From Scytalidium lignicola (Eukaryota; Ascomycota; Leotiomycetes), in contig NCSJ02000204.1 of the NCBI GenBank assembly GCA_002812745.2, forward strand, positions 1-64,000: 64,000 nucleotides of DNA. Direction: 5' to 3'. This document shows, one piece after another, positions 46,593-57,825 of this stretch. The translations under genes and the position numbers were made by a program. Every line of letters starts with the position of its first letter. Positions within the stretch are counted from its first letter, which is position 1. Below the pieces are notes generated by a model. It searched no databases and was not told the origin of the DNA. It saw only the letters and a program-made list of their open reading frames with translations.

Positions 46593-46783
46593 TGTCAAAG
46601 ATATTGCTTATGTAATTGGCGTTGGCCAATCATAGCTGTAGGAAGCTTACGGTCGGTAAAGTGCAGAGTTTTACCGGTTTACCCCTTTGTACTGTACATC
46701 ATCAAGACTAGCAACGAATAAAGTCATAGTACCATACAATTTATATGTGTAATAGCCTAATCCCTGCGCTATAACCTCTGACA
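46593..46783 (+). repeat. 5' LTR (191 bp)
   Basis: Starts TG, ends CA, and is identical to the 3' LTR apart from one base (GCGCT here, GCGCC there, near the end). It is flanked on the left by CATAG. Confidence 0.95.
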
Positions 46784-46797
46784 GGTTATGAGCCCAG
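46784..46797 (+). other. Primer-binding site for half initiator tRNA-Met
   Basis: GGTTATGAGCCCAG directly follows the 5' LTR. It is complementary to the anticodon arm (GGGCTCATAACC) of fungal initiator tRNA-Met, not to the tRNA 3' end. Drosophila copia is known to use this half-tRNA priming. The match is from remembered family knowledge. Confidence 0.7.
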
Positions 46798-49700
46798 AAG
46801 CTCATAATGGAATCAGTATCTTCAAGCTCTGATTCAACCATTACCGGAGGCCGCAGAACCTCCAATAGCTACTATTACAGCAAATATGGAGATGTGGCAA
46901 TTCTCAATAGCAAGAATTATATAGAGTTCAAGCAAACCTACAAGATAGCCCTTACAGTCGTAGATACTATAGATATAGTCCTGGGAACTGAACCAAGGCT
47001 TAATACAACTGTTGAAGGCTGTAAATGGGATATGAGAGCTAATAAGATTATACAAATAATTGCTAACTCAGTTACTCTTGGAATATGAAACAAGATCTCC
47101 ACTCAGCTCAGGGAGAAGAAGTTGAAGGAAGCTTAGAATCAATTAGCCAAATACGATTACTTAATAAATACTACTTACCAACTGTCAATCAAGAATTAAT
47201 TCTAAAAGAAGACATGGAATTTATAGACTAAGACAATCTAACAATTCATTAAACACCTTAAGATATACTAAATCTAATTTAAAACAGAAGATAAAGAAGG
47301 CATTACAGATGTTAAAATATAAGTATGACTATTAAACTCTCTCCTTATAGACCCTTTCTAAGAGATTACCTGTCAGAACATCTACCTCCAGAACTTTGAT
47401 TATAAGAACCTTCCTTGATATAAATTACAAGCATTATAAGTTAACTTATACCTTTACAGATACTCTACAAGCTTTTGTAAACGTTATACAGTCTAGAAAG
47501 TCAAGACAACAGAGGGGAAAAGGCAATAGACAAGGAGACAAGTCTAGAAGTAATAACAAAGGTTTGAAGAATAAGAAAAGCCTTAATTCAAAGCTTAAAG
47601 GCTAGGAAAAGGTAGATTTTGATCAGTGTTAGTTTTGTCTTAAGAAAGGCTACTTTATAAAAGACTGTAAACAATTCCAGAGAGCTCAAGTTAAGGCTAA
47701 GGGTTAATAAGAAAATAGTACAAAAGAAAAGTACATAAATATTATTGTACATATACTTGCTATCAATGACAATGATGATTATTACTCTTACAGATTATTT
47801 CATCCAGAAAGTGAAGAATATACCTTACTTATACATGTTAACTTATCTACAAAGTAAGTTATTAACTTAAGAGCTTTAAGACATTTTACTAGCTTTGTCA
47901 ATGATTATATATTACTAATAAAGTATTAGAATATTCTTAAAACCATCAGAGTAGCTAATAAGTCAACAATTAAAGCTTTAAGTTATAGACTAACTATAAT
48001 CAAGTCATCTAAAGGCAATATCTTATTTAATAATGTTTAATATACTTTTAAACTTTATAATAAGCTAATATCTATAAGTATACTTAATAAATAACATATG
48101 AAAGTTATATTTAAAAATCTAAGAACTATTATTAAGTTTAATAAAGGAGTAATCTTAGAAGGAATTTGTAAGGATAATTTATACTTAGTTGATTAACTGT
48201 TAGAATTTGCTTTTATAACGTTAACTAAGAGTTCTAAAATTACCTTTACAGATCTAGACATGTTAAGACATTATAATAACTCTTGTGAACTATAGTATAA
48301 TTGCTTAAGCTATATCAATTACTACAATGTAAATGTTATGCTAGAATATACTATAAGTATAAACTTCTGTAAATTCAAACCTGATGAGTAATTGCTAGGA
48401 AAGACAACTTATAAAGCTTGTCTGGCTAAAAGAATAAAGGAATCCTTCTACAAAAAGACTAACACTTGAACTAGCTTAAAAGGATAATGTTTACATTGTA
48501 ATATATTAAGAATCAAGTTATAAAGTGTTAAAGGATATAAATATTTCCTTTTAATTACAGATAACATCACTTAATACACTTGGATAAAGTTCTTATAGAC
48601 TAAAGAGTTGATTGAAGTCTATCATATATTTAAAGAATTACTTTTATAGATTGAACAAGAGTATAATACTAAAGTAGTATACATAAGAGCTGATAACAAA
48701 AGGAATGAGTTTGAAAAGTGTTTAAACAATTCTTGTTGAGCTTAAGAATTCAATTAAAGCCATTACCACCTTATAAACACTCTCTTAGTGGAGTTATTGA
48801 ATGTATAATGTAAATTGTCAACAAATTTGCCAGATCAATGTTATACTATGCTAAATTACCTTATGGATTCTGGTGTTATACTATAAAGTATATTGTATAA
48901 CTTAGAAATCAGATTCTAATTATTATATTACCTTATAGACTACAATCAAAAGCAACAACTTCTTATAAAGTGTATATAAACTGTAAACTAGACTTGTTAT
49001 AACTATAAGTATTCAGATATACTGTATACAACTTTAAGCTAAAGGAATTATACTTAGATATATAAGCACTTAGAATACAAGGTGAATTTATATATCTAAG
49101 TTAAAGTGTTATATTGATAATTAGACTTATAAATCCACAAACTTATAAAGAATATCTCTTTGTAGATATAAATGTTTATAAGTATATATTCCTTAAAGTT
49201 ATAAATACTACTAACAAACCAACAAGATATAAAGATATGACTATTAAAAGTCACCTTACTAAGAAGCTTATAAGTTCCTTACTTATAACTTTGTTAATAA
49301 CTAAAGATTAACTTGTTGTTAAGCAAGAGAAGTACTTTATAATTGTTATTAAACAATCAGAAGTATTATATACTCTGATNAAAAAGTTCTTTAGAAAGGT
49401 TAAGCAATAGTACAACTGGAATTGGTATTGAAAAGGTTATAAAGCTTAAGGTTAGAGTAAGAGAGCCAATTAGTACACATAAGGTTGTAAAACCTCAAGT
49501 TGATAGACTAAGTACTCTAGTAAAGCCAGAAGTTCTTATAGTAGGTAAAAAGTGTTATAAACGTAAAAATACCCTTAATCTAAAGATATTCAAGTTTACC
49601 AGGTTAAGGAGATACCTTAAAAGAACTGTCTTCTTAGATGGTATAACTATGATAGTTTTAGAACTTCAGAAGAGTTATATTATGTTATTTAAAGTTTTTA

Positions 49701-51580
49701 CAGCTTAAGAAGTACCTTGACAGATGGAAAGAAGTAATTCTCTTAGAATTACAGTTGTTGAAGTATATGTATACATTTTTTATCATTAAAAGACCTTAGA
49801 ACCACAAGATCATAAGTTGTAAATAGGTTTGTAAAGATAAATTCAATAATCTTGGAGAATTGGTATATTATAAGGCATAACTAGTTGTTAAAGGCTTTAA
49901 ATAAGTATATAAAGTAAATTATACAAAAACCTTTATGTCAATGATGAAGTATACATCTGTAAAAACTACTTTAATTGTAATAATAACCAAAGACTTGGAA
50001 ATATATTAAGTAAATATTAACATAACATTTTTAAACCCTTACTTAATAGAGAAGATATATATAAAGATTCCAGAGTTCTTTAAATGGTTAAATCTATCTA
50101 TAAATCTGTTAGAGTATTGTTTATAACTTTACAAGTCACTTTACAGATTGAAACAAGCTTTAAGAGTATAATTCAAAGATGTGAACATGTATTTTAAGAG
50201 TATTAACTTCAAGTTATCAATTGTAAACTCTAATCTTTATATGAAAGACAAAGTGTATATTCTGTTATTTGTTAATAATATACTAGTTGTAAAAGACCTT
50301 GATAAGGTATTACAAACTAAATCCTAGATATTCAAGTAATAGAAGTATAAAGACTTAGAGGAAATAAAGTTATTTGTTGGATTCTAGATTAAATATAATT
50401 GTAAAGTTAAGTCTTTACACCTCCATTAAACACTTTATATTATTAACCTTTTAAAGTGATTTAAGATGTCAAATTATAACTTAATTAAATTACTTATACT
50501 CCTAAGAACAATCTTATCTTGAATTAATGAATTAGACTTAGAGATTATGGTTAAGGACAACCAATATCAACTGTTAAAACCTCTTGAAGTAACATTGTAT
50601 CAACAACTTACAAGTTTACTTATTTACTTGTTAAACTGTACATGTCCAGACATTAATTACATGGTCAGCCAACTAGCTAAGCATATGTTAGACTTGTGTA
50701 TTCTACACCTCTAATATGCTAAACAAGTATTATGGTATCTGAAGGGAATGATCAGTTATAGTATAACCTATTCATCTAACCTGCAAAGTAATTCAAAATA
50801 CTATCAGATGTCTTTATAGACTAAAAACCTTTACACTTTGTACAATGATGTTATATAAGGAATTAAAGGTAATAAGAAGTCATTTAACAGATAGGCTGTT
50901 ATTAAAGTTAAGGGAGTTATATTATAAGTAGCTTAACAGCAAAGATCAATTACGTTGAACTTTATAGAAGTTGAGTTTATATCAGTAAGTAAGGCTTTAA
51001 AGGAAGTGGCATAGTTAGAGAAATTGAATATGGATTTGAAGGAAGAATTTCCTCACCCTTTAACACTCTATACTGACAATATAAGAGTTGTAGAACTTAT
51101 TCATGACAATAAGTTTTACAAGAAAGCTAAGCATATCAATATACAGTTTAACTATATTCGATCTGATATGGTAGAAGCTGGTAGACTCCTAGTAAAGCAT
51201 ATTCCTAGAGTTGACCAACTGGCAGACATACTTACCAAGCAATTACCTATGGAACGATTTCAAAAGCATCTTTGTACATTGGGAATTGGTGAATTCCATC
51301 AAATTTAGGCTAGGAAAGTATTGTAGAGAGTTAGAGCTAGCTATTTGAAGATGCTAGAGGCACTCTTGTACCACAACATAGTACAGTGATCGAACTCCTC
51401 CACTGGGGGAGAGGTAGAACCTGTAGATCTGTGGAACGATCGAACTCCACTGGAGATGTAGACGTTATGAGCCGTACACTCGTTGTGGGAGTTAATGAGG
51501 CCTAAGATCAACTGTAAATTGCACTTATACAGCTATATTGCGCTGTACGGGAGAGACAGCAATTACAACGCATGGGGGAG

Positions 51581-51771
51581 TGTCAAAGATATTGCTTATG
51601 TAATTGGCGTTGGCCAATCATAGCTGTAGGAAGCTTACGGTCGGTAAAGTGCAGAGTTTTACCGGTTTACCCCTTTGTACTGTACATCATCAAGACTAGC
51701 AACGAATAAAGTCATAGTACCATACAATTTATATGTGTAATAGCCTAATCCCTGCGCCATAACCTCTGACA
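51581..51771 (+). repeat. 3' LTR (191 bp)
   Basis: It differs from the 5' LTR at one base. It is preceded by the purine-rich tract GGGGGAG (51574-51580) and followed by CATGG, which pairs with CATAG on the left as a five-base target duplication with one G/A difference. Confidence 0.95.
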
Positions 51772-51835
51772 CATGGGACTGTTATTCCTCCGCTCGATGC
51801 TTTGTTATTCGACGTGTCCTCCTCTTAGAGTTGAT

Positions 51836-53724
51836 CTACGAAGCTTTGGGTTGTACTATCTCTCTTTCAGTGTGCTTACGCTCTTTGATGCGCAGCCATT
51901 GATCCCAGTATATCATGATTGCCCAATTTGCTGACCTCCAAGGATTATTGCGATCCACAATATCAATTGAAAAGTCACGGAACAGCTGTGATTTGTATTA
52001 GCCAGCCCAATCCAGGTAACGCGTTTAAAAGGAATTTAATACCTGACAGCATAGCTTTTGTGTTTCAAGCTGAGCAATATTCTTTCCCAGGCACACCCTG
52101 GTTCCATATCCGAAAGACATCAGATACTTATCCATCTTCTTCAACCTTTCTTCATCTTCTAGCCAACGCTCCGGGTTAAAGATATGAGCATCAGCACCGT
52201 ATATTGTTGTATCACGGTGAACGACGTATGGATTAGCTCCAATCTCCGTCTTTTCAGGAATGAAGGTGCTGTTAATGGTCATGCCTCCCTTTGCCACATG
52301 TCGCGGCATAATCATGGGTGTTGAAGGAGAGTAGCGAAGTGTTTCTTTAACGCATGCCATAAAGTATGGCATGTTATTTGTCTCGTCGTATTTGACAACA
52401 GGGTTGCTCAACAACCCCTTTCGCTCAAAATTGGAAATCTCTTCTACCAACTTTGAGTAGACTTGAGGATTCTGGGTCACGTAATTGACAAAGGGACAAA
52501 TGAAGGCAGATGTGGTATCCGAAGCGGCTACCATCAATACAAAGCACTCAGCCTTAACTTCTTCAATAGTGATTAGACTTCCATCCTCGTTGCGAGATTT
52601 TAACAGACTATTATAATTGTTAGATGCGGTTCTACCATGGAGAAGTTAAGTTGCATACTTGGAGAGAAAGTCATCATAACCTTCCGCAAATCGATCTTTA
52701 AGTCGGTCTTGTAACATATCGTCACGAAACTAGTCAACGATTAACATCTTTTAAAGTTCTATCAGGATTACTTACCTTCATGATTTGACCAGTCCCACTT
52801 GAATCCCCAGGCCGTGGAATAAAAAAGTACTTCGCTATGGGATTTTTTAAAAGTGGGTTTGCTAACCATGGCAAGGCCGCGATAAAACCTGCCAGAGGAC
52901 TCATGTTATGAAAATGCTGTATAAGGCCACCAATATCCCTCCCTTCCCTAACAAACCCGAGAGGAGCTCCGAATGCCAGGTGAGTGACAAGGTCATAGAC
53001 AAACCACTGTGCGTAGCAGGCAAAGTCAACTGGCTTCTCCGTTTTTGCAAAATTTTCGCGGAAAATAGAAACAAGTTCGCAAATGTGGTCGTCCATTTCA
53101 GACTCGAGACGGCGGAGGTTAGACATGGAGAACGAAGAGGCAATGCGCTTCCGTTTCATGGCATGATCTGCATGCTTGAGGGTCTGAAATGGGGGAGCTA
53201 TTTCACCGAGAATGCCTGTGCTGTAAAAATCTGTTTTGTCTACTTTGCGATGGTATACTTCTGGGAGGAGTGGTGCTTGGTTGAAGGCGAGAAGATTGGG
53301 AGCTACACGGACTATGGGGCCTATTTAATGGTTGTAAGTAAAAGGTGATATATATCAAATATGGAATCATGAATCGGAAAGGCACAAAATATGGAAGCAT
53401 TTTTGTGTTGAAAATGTGCATCTAACCATATTTCTTGTGCATCTCGACTCCACGAATGTGCGAGTCCATCCTTGCCACTATATAGAGCTTATAGAAATCC
53501 GTCACACTGCCCCAGAACGGGCCTGGAAAGTGGCGCAGCGGATGGAAATATCGATTGTAAATAGCTTTTAGTATTAATAAACCAAAAAATACATAAATAC
53601 TGGCGGTTATATAACCAATTTTTTGGAGACGTTTCAGTAACTCCGGTAACTGCAGCGACTCCTGCAATTTGACTAGAAGTGTAGGCAGAACGAAATTTTC
53701 GGTGGGGTTAAAAGCAGAAAACAT
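51836..53724 (-). CDS. Cytochrome P450 monooxygenase
   Basis: A membrane-anchored haem-thiolate oxygenase, likely hydroxylating or oxidising the polyketide product nearby. Exons are 53724-53427, 53320-52776, 52729-52659, 52607-52043 and 51985-51836, giving 542 residues. An N-terminal membrane helix (about 26-46) is followed by the PGP hinge HFPGPFWG. Conserved sites are AASDTTSAF in helix I, KETLR (the ExxR motif), FNPERW, and the haem loop FGYGTRVCLG with Cys 477. A TAA at 52647-52645 that would break exon 3 lies inside a 51-base intron (52658-52608; donor GTATGC, branch CTAAC), so the gene is intact. ATG 53724 was chosen; the frame opens slightly upstream without another ATG. The stop lies only 64 bases from the retrotransposon LTR, so its 3' UTR may overlap the element. 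Confidence 0.9.
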
Positions 53725-54226
53725 GTTTGCTCGATGGAAGTTTTGTTTTGAGTATACCAAGGACAAGAAGCACCCTAATGATACCTATCAAGATTTGTTT
53801 CCTGGAACTACTTAAATAAAGCTACGATGACTTCCACCAGCCCCCTGAAGATGGCTAGGCTCGGAACAGCCTTAATTGATAGATAGATTTGATCAATTGA
53901 AAATTTGGCTGCCACGCGCCGTGGTTTTTGCATCGCACCATATGCCGGAGAAGACAAAATAGGATACACTCGGCTCCTAGGAAACGATACGTCCGGAGGA
54001 GACAAAACAGGATATGCCGGCTCTAACTCTGGGGAAGTAATAAAACTTAGCGACTTAAGGCACAACGAGACTGATAATCATCCTGAAGTTAGAGAATATT
54101 GTTATAAGCGTTATGTGACAACTCAGGGGCTTCTCCATTCAGATTAGAAGATGAAACTAATTAAGATAGAAGTTAAGGGCAGAAAGATATTGGCTGACTA
54201 GTTTACTTCAGGTGACTATGTACTCC
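53725..54226. other. Intergenic region with a 22-bp direct repeat
   Basis: No gene is seen. CCGGAGAAGACAAAATAGG (53945 onward) recurs 48 bases later at 53993-54014 with two transition differences. The segment is the P450 promoter and the 3' flank of the cupin gene. Confidence 0.45.
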
Positions 54227-54887
54227 TTAGTGCTCTGCATATTCCCCAGCCAAATCTCCCAACTCCTGAGTGATAGCCTTCCCATTAACCTCAAATGGTA
54301 GACAATCCAATAGTATAAATACCATGCGTCCCGATTTATCCTTAGAACAATTGCGCCATTTGTGCATCGTAGCCCTTTGTACGGAGATATCACCGGGCTT
54401 CATGATTCTTGACTCCCCACTGTCGAGGGTTATTTCAAATTCACCCTCAATAACGATTCCGTAATCTATTGACATGGCACGGTGCATGGGACTTTCAACA
54501 CCTGGAGCGAAGTCGATCAACCGTACTACAGTACCGTTGGGAATGTGTAGACCTGGCTATATATGAGGTCAGTGAGGTCAGTGAGGTTGAGCGGACAGTG
54601 TACTACTGCATATGAAGTGCGCAGATTAGAAGACATACTTCGTGCTCTTTAGCATATTTGACATCAACTTCCTTGGCCAAATCTACGGGATTTCCAAGAG
54701 TGCTATAGATAATGTTGGCAACCCCTTTACCCTGGACCATCACCTTATGGTGATCTCCGTGATCTGTCGTAATGAAAACTCCTTTCCCTTCCTTATTATG
54801 TGAGGTTATGAACCTCTGAGAGGCACGAAGGTCATCAGCTGGGAACTTAGTGATGGGACCGATGTCCAGGTCTTCAGTGGAGCTCAT
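54227..54887 (-). CDS. Small cupin-domain protein
   Basis: A single-domain beta-barrel protein of the cupin_2 type, often a non-catalytic or metal-binding accessory enzyme (isomerase, cyclase or oxygenase) in fungal polyketide loci. Exons are 54887-54639 and 54556-54227 with an 82-base intron, giving 192 residues. The cupin motifs appear as [22 protein letters not shown] (motif 1; His and the later Glu present) and [16 protein letters not shown] (motif 2; His present), so most metal ligands are kept. The N-terminal half contains [16 protein letters not shown], a segment often seen in fungal homologues. A nearer acceptor (TGCAG at about 54607) exists but would add stops. It is co-oriented with the P450 and SDR. 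The reaction is unknown. Confidence 0.85.
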
Positions 54888-55080
54888 AATCAGATGTTTC
54901 GTCAGGTAATTGACAAGAATGCTGAGAGGTAAAGTTCAACGAGACGAGATAGCAAGAGAAAATAACGTTCGAATTCAACATTTTAATATTTAATATTTTG
55001 ATATTTCTCTGCCATCACTCAGCTAACAGGAAAACTAAGATTTCCTCTTTCATCTTTCCCGAAGAACCGAATCTTTCAAT

Positions 55081-56076
55081 CTAAGTCTGCAGCTGTAAAG
55101 TGGATCCCCCGTCTACCATCCAACCGGCTCCCGTAACGTAACTAGATCTAGGGCTGCTCATGAACATCAAAACGTCCGAGATTTCTTCCTGCGTGGCAAT
55201 TCGGCCGAGGGGTATCACTTTCTTCATCAGAGTACCCAAATTTGGATCGCCGGCTATAGCACGTTCCACCATCGGGGTTTCGACCCAAGATGGACAAATT
55301 GCATTGACCCGAATCCCATCTTTGGCCAAATCTAAAGCTGGGAGAGGTTAGCTCGTAGGATGCATATTTGCACAAAACGGCGCTAAAGCAATTACCGTGC
55401 TAGAATTGCGGACTCACCTGCGTTACGGGTCAGTCCCAATACAGCATGCTTTGAGGTCGTGTACTGGACAATATTAGGTGTAGCAACGTAAGAATTGCTA
55501 GATCCTAGATTGATTATGACCCCGCGGCCGCAGTTTCGGCCTTGAATATTCGAGCGCGAAGGGATGAGGAGAGGATCCTGCTTGCGCATTTGCCTGCTGA
55601 CTGCTCGGACGCACAAAAGCGTGCCTTTAACGTTGACATCGAAAAATCTCTGGAACTCCGAAATTGATGCGTTCGAGACACTTTGGGGGTCTTGCACTCC
55701 GACCTGCCCGCCCCAAATTTGGTTAGTAGGAGGCATGGGGCTGGAGAAGATATGTTGGTCTGGAAGAGGGCGAGTATGGAAGGACACTCACACCAGCGCT
55801 GTGAACACTATAGTCAATGCGACCAAACTTGTCAACCACCTGCGCAACCATGTGATCGACGCTCTGGGGATCAGAGACGTCAACGGTAATACTGATTGCT
55901 TGGTATTCCGGATTAGTGGCGAGCAATTTACTTTCCTCCATGGCTTTTTCCGCATCGGGCCAGTTGATGTCGGCGAAGGCAACACCAGCTGCACCCTCGA
56001 TGGCGTATGCTATCCCACAATCCTTCCCAATCCCGCTCCCTGCCCCAGTCACAAGTGCAAAACCTCGGATATCCAT
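55081..56076 (-). CDS. Short-chain dehydrogenase/reductase (classical, FabG-like)
   Basis: An NAD(P)-dependent oxidoreductase, plausible tailoring enzyme for a ketone or alcohol on the polyketide. Exons are 56076-55792, 55703-55418 and 55337-55081 (introns of 88 and 80 bases), giving 275 residues. The cofactor loop TGAGSGIG is at 10-17, ADINWPD ends beta-2 (the Asp suggests NAD), and HSAG stands at the usual NNAG position. Ser in INLGSSNS pairs with Tyr and Lys in QYTTSK. The C-terminal signature is GIRVNAICPSWVETPM, with YVTGAGWMVDGG at the end. No defects are seen. It lies 193 bases before the cupin gene start and is transcribed in the same direction. Confidence 0.9.
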
Positions 56077-56296
56077 AAGGAGTCCTTTTAATACGGTCTG
56101 AATCGATTAGGTGGGACTAGTTGTAGAAGGATGGCAATAATTATCTCGTGAGGAATTCTAAGATACTATTTTGCTATATATAAGAATCAAACATGCGGAT
56201 TTCCTCATTTAGCACTCCCGAGATATGGTATCCAAGCTTGGAAGATTGTGGGGGTAAATGTAGTTCTACAACCCGCTAACGGATATCGAATATTCC

Positions 56297-57353
56297 TCAT
56301 GTCTTAAGCTTTTCAAAATGGAACATGCTATTGAAGAGCCAATCCCAAAATGTGCGTGGGAGTAACATATCGCACCAACGGACTGTAAAAGTTTGCGACC
56401 CATACCAAAACCATGCTGCCGGGTCCTTCTTCAAGATTTCTTTTACTACTGCAGTAGCGTACTCGTCTGGTGTGATTGTTTCTAGCATCAGTTAGAGGAT
56501 TCTCTATGGCTTTCAAAATGAAAGGGAACCTCACTAGGGGTACGCGATATGTGAGCTTCAAAATCTGTAGCAAGAGGTGCATAAATCGAGTCTAAAATCA
56601 GGTTAGCGCTAACCGCCAATGGTAGGACATTCCGTAGGGCAGACCTTTTGGAAGCTGCCTCTTTTTCACTTTATCACTTTTGAGAATATTTGTAGATACT
56701 TCGCCTGATATCACGTTAACAACACGGACTCCAAATGGCTTCATTTCTGTCCGAAGAGTGTTTCCGTAATGATGAAGTGCTGCTTTGCTCGCATTATAAC
56801 TAGCTCCGTAAACATATGGAACAATTCCCCCGACCGATCCGATATTTACTATGACGCCCTTCGTAGCCACAATAAGCCGATGAAATTCCCCGACCATTCG
56901 CATAGGGCCAAAAAACGTTTACCGCAAACATCTTCTGGACTTCTGAAATATCTGTATCTGCTGCTGTCATAGTATAACCTGTACAAAAAGATGTATTAGC
57001 CCACAACTCTCTTTATCTTGTTGATCTACACGCACAAATCCCAGCATTATTGATAAGAACTGAGAGGTTGCCATTCGAAACATTTTCGATGGCGCACTTT
57101 AAAGAGGAGACATCGTGTTCGTTGGTAACATCGCAAACAATTACTTGCACTCCAATATCTTCCAAGTGTTGTTTATCTTCGAAGGCGAGAAGCGTCGCAA
57201 AGACATGAAAGTCTAGTGCAGTCAGTACAGACTGTTCAAGGATATGAAAATAATTGGAATAAGACTTTTGCTTTTCAACTGGCGTGCAAGGGCATGGCCA
57301 ATGCCGCCTTTGCCACAACCCGTTATCAAGGCAAATTTTGGACTCTCCATCAT
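56297..57353 (-). CDS. AYR1-like short-chain reductase with a one-base frameshift
   Basis: It resembles 1-acyl-dihydroxyacetone-phosphate reductase-type SDRs, which reduce ketones using NADPH. Exons are 57353-57266, 57212-57036, 56978-56645, 56591-56535 and 56481-56297. The cofactor loop TGCGKGGIG is near 12-20, and LINNAGICYTM spans intron 2. Catalytic Ser is in NIGSVGG, with Tyr and Lys in SYNASK. In exon 3 the frame shifts after KMFAVNVF at the six-A run 56910-56915 (six T on the coding strand). The matching frame resumes one base later at MRMVGEFHRLIV. The exon sum is 841 bases; allowing for one surplus base gives 840. Two introns use GTCT donors (57265 and 56644). Because Ns in this assembly sit at homopolymers, a sequencing error is as likely as a true pseudogene. 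It is divergent from the PKS. Confidence 0.75.
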
Positions 57354-57825
57354 GTGGATCTTAGTAGACAGTGCTAAGGCTAGGGGAATCTAGTGAAAAC
57401 ACGAACAAGCGAAAGAATTGAATACATTGAAAGAGGAAGACTGCTCAGAAGAAGCAAAGTTAGATACTCTATCCTCGGGTATGCCTAATCAAGAGCAGAA
57501 TACGGTCGGAGATTCCAAAACAGGCGTTTCTAGATATCCGGCGTTCTTGCTCGATCTCTCGGCTTGATATGACGCATTCTAGAACCTGCAACATATCTAA
57601 TTTCGACTGGAGCAATGCTTTAATTCGCTAATCCGTAATTGAAAAGCCTTCTCCAACTCTATATCTCTCTACATATATCTCAAGTTCCTGATCACTACCC
57701 TTCTATTTGTATAGATTAAGTTACATAACTTTTGCCCCTTAACTTCAATCATTAACGCTAAGTTGTTGGGGCTTCTTTATAATAATACGGCTAAAAGAGG
57801 TCAAGGTTGAAAGTTTACCTTAGCT
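57354..57825. promoter_or_regulatory. Divergent promoter between AYR1-like SDR and PKS
   Basis: This is a 472-base gap between outward-facing starts, so the two genes are probably co-regulated. Scattered CGG/CCG half-sites (ACGGTCGGAG near 57503-57512, ATCCGGCG near 57537-57544) could bind a Zn2Cys6 regulator. No TCG-N5-CGA AflR-type site was found by eye. Confidence 0.4.

Larger units (their letters stand above)
46593..51771 (+). mobile_element. Ty1/copia LTR retrotransposon, coding region inactivated
   Basis: The element is 5179 bases, with 191-base LTRs at both ends beginning TGTCAAAG and ending CTCTGACA. A GAG-like frame starts at ATG 46807 and stays open to 47088. Downstream, one long frame (with occasional shifts) keeps copia order but is broken by many TAA/TAG/TGA codons. 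The zinc knuckle near 47627-47668 has lost its His (Tyr instead) and carries a TAG. At the protease site (47855-47884) the Asp-Ser-Gly position reads Asn-Leu-Arg. Integrase-like segments follow, then a reverse transcriptase whose Asp-Asp pair reads Asn-Asn (50274-50279). RNase H ends the order (LYTDN, AKHINIQF, ADILTKQL; 51024-51308). Order PR-IN-RT-RH is diagnostic of copia. The changes are C-to-T and G-to-A, as made by RIP. It cannot make its own enzymes. Confidence 0.92.

Noticed and set aside
47396..47605. 69-codon frame as a stand-alone gene
   Set aside because: It is part of the retrotransposon gag region just before the zinc knuckle.
49114..49311. 65-codon frame as a gene
   Set aside because: Internal fragment of the mutated retrotransposon pol region.
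52645..52647. TAA as evidence that the P450 is a pseudogene
   Set aside because: It lies in a well-formed 51-base intron, and the gene is in frame after splicing.
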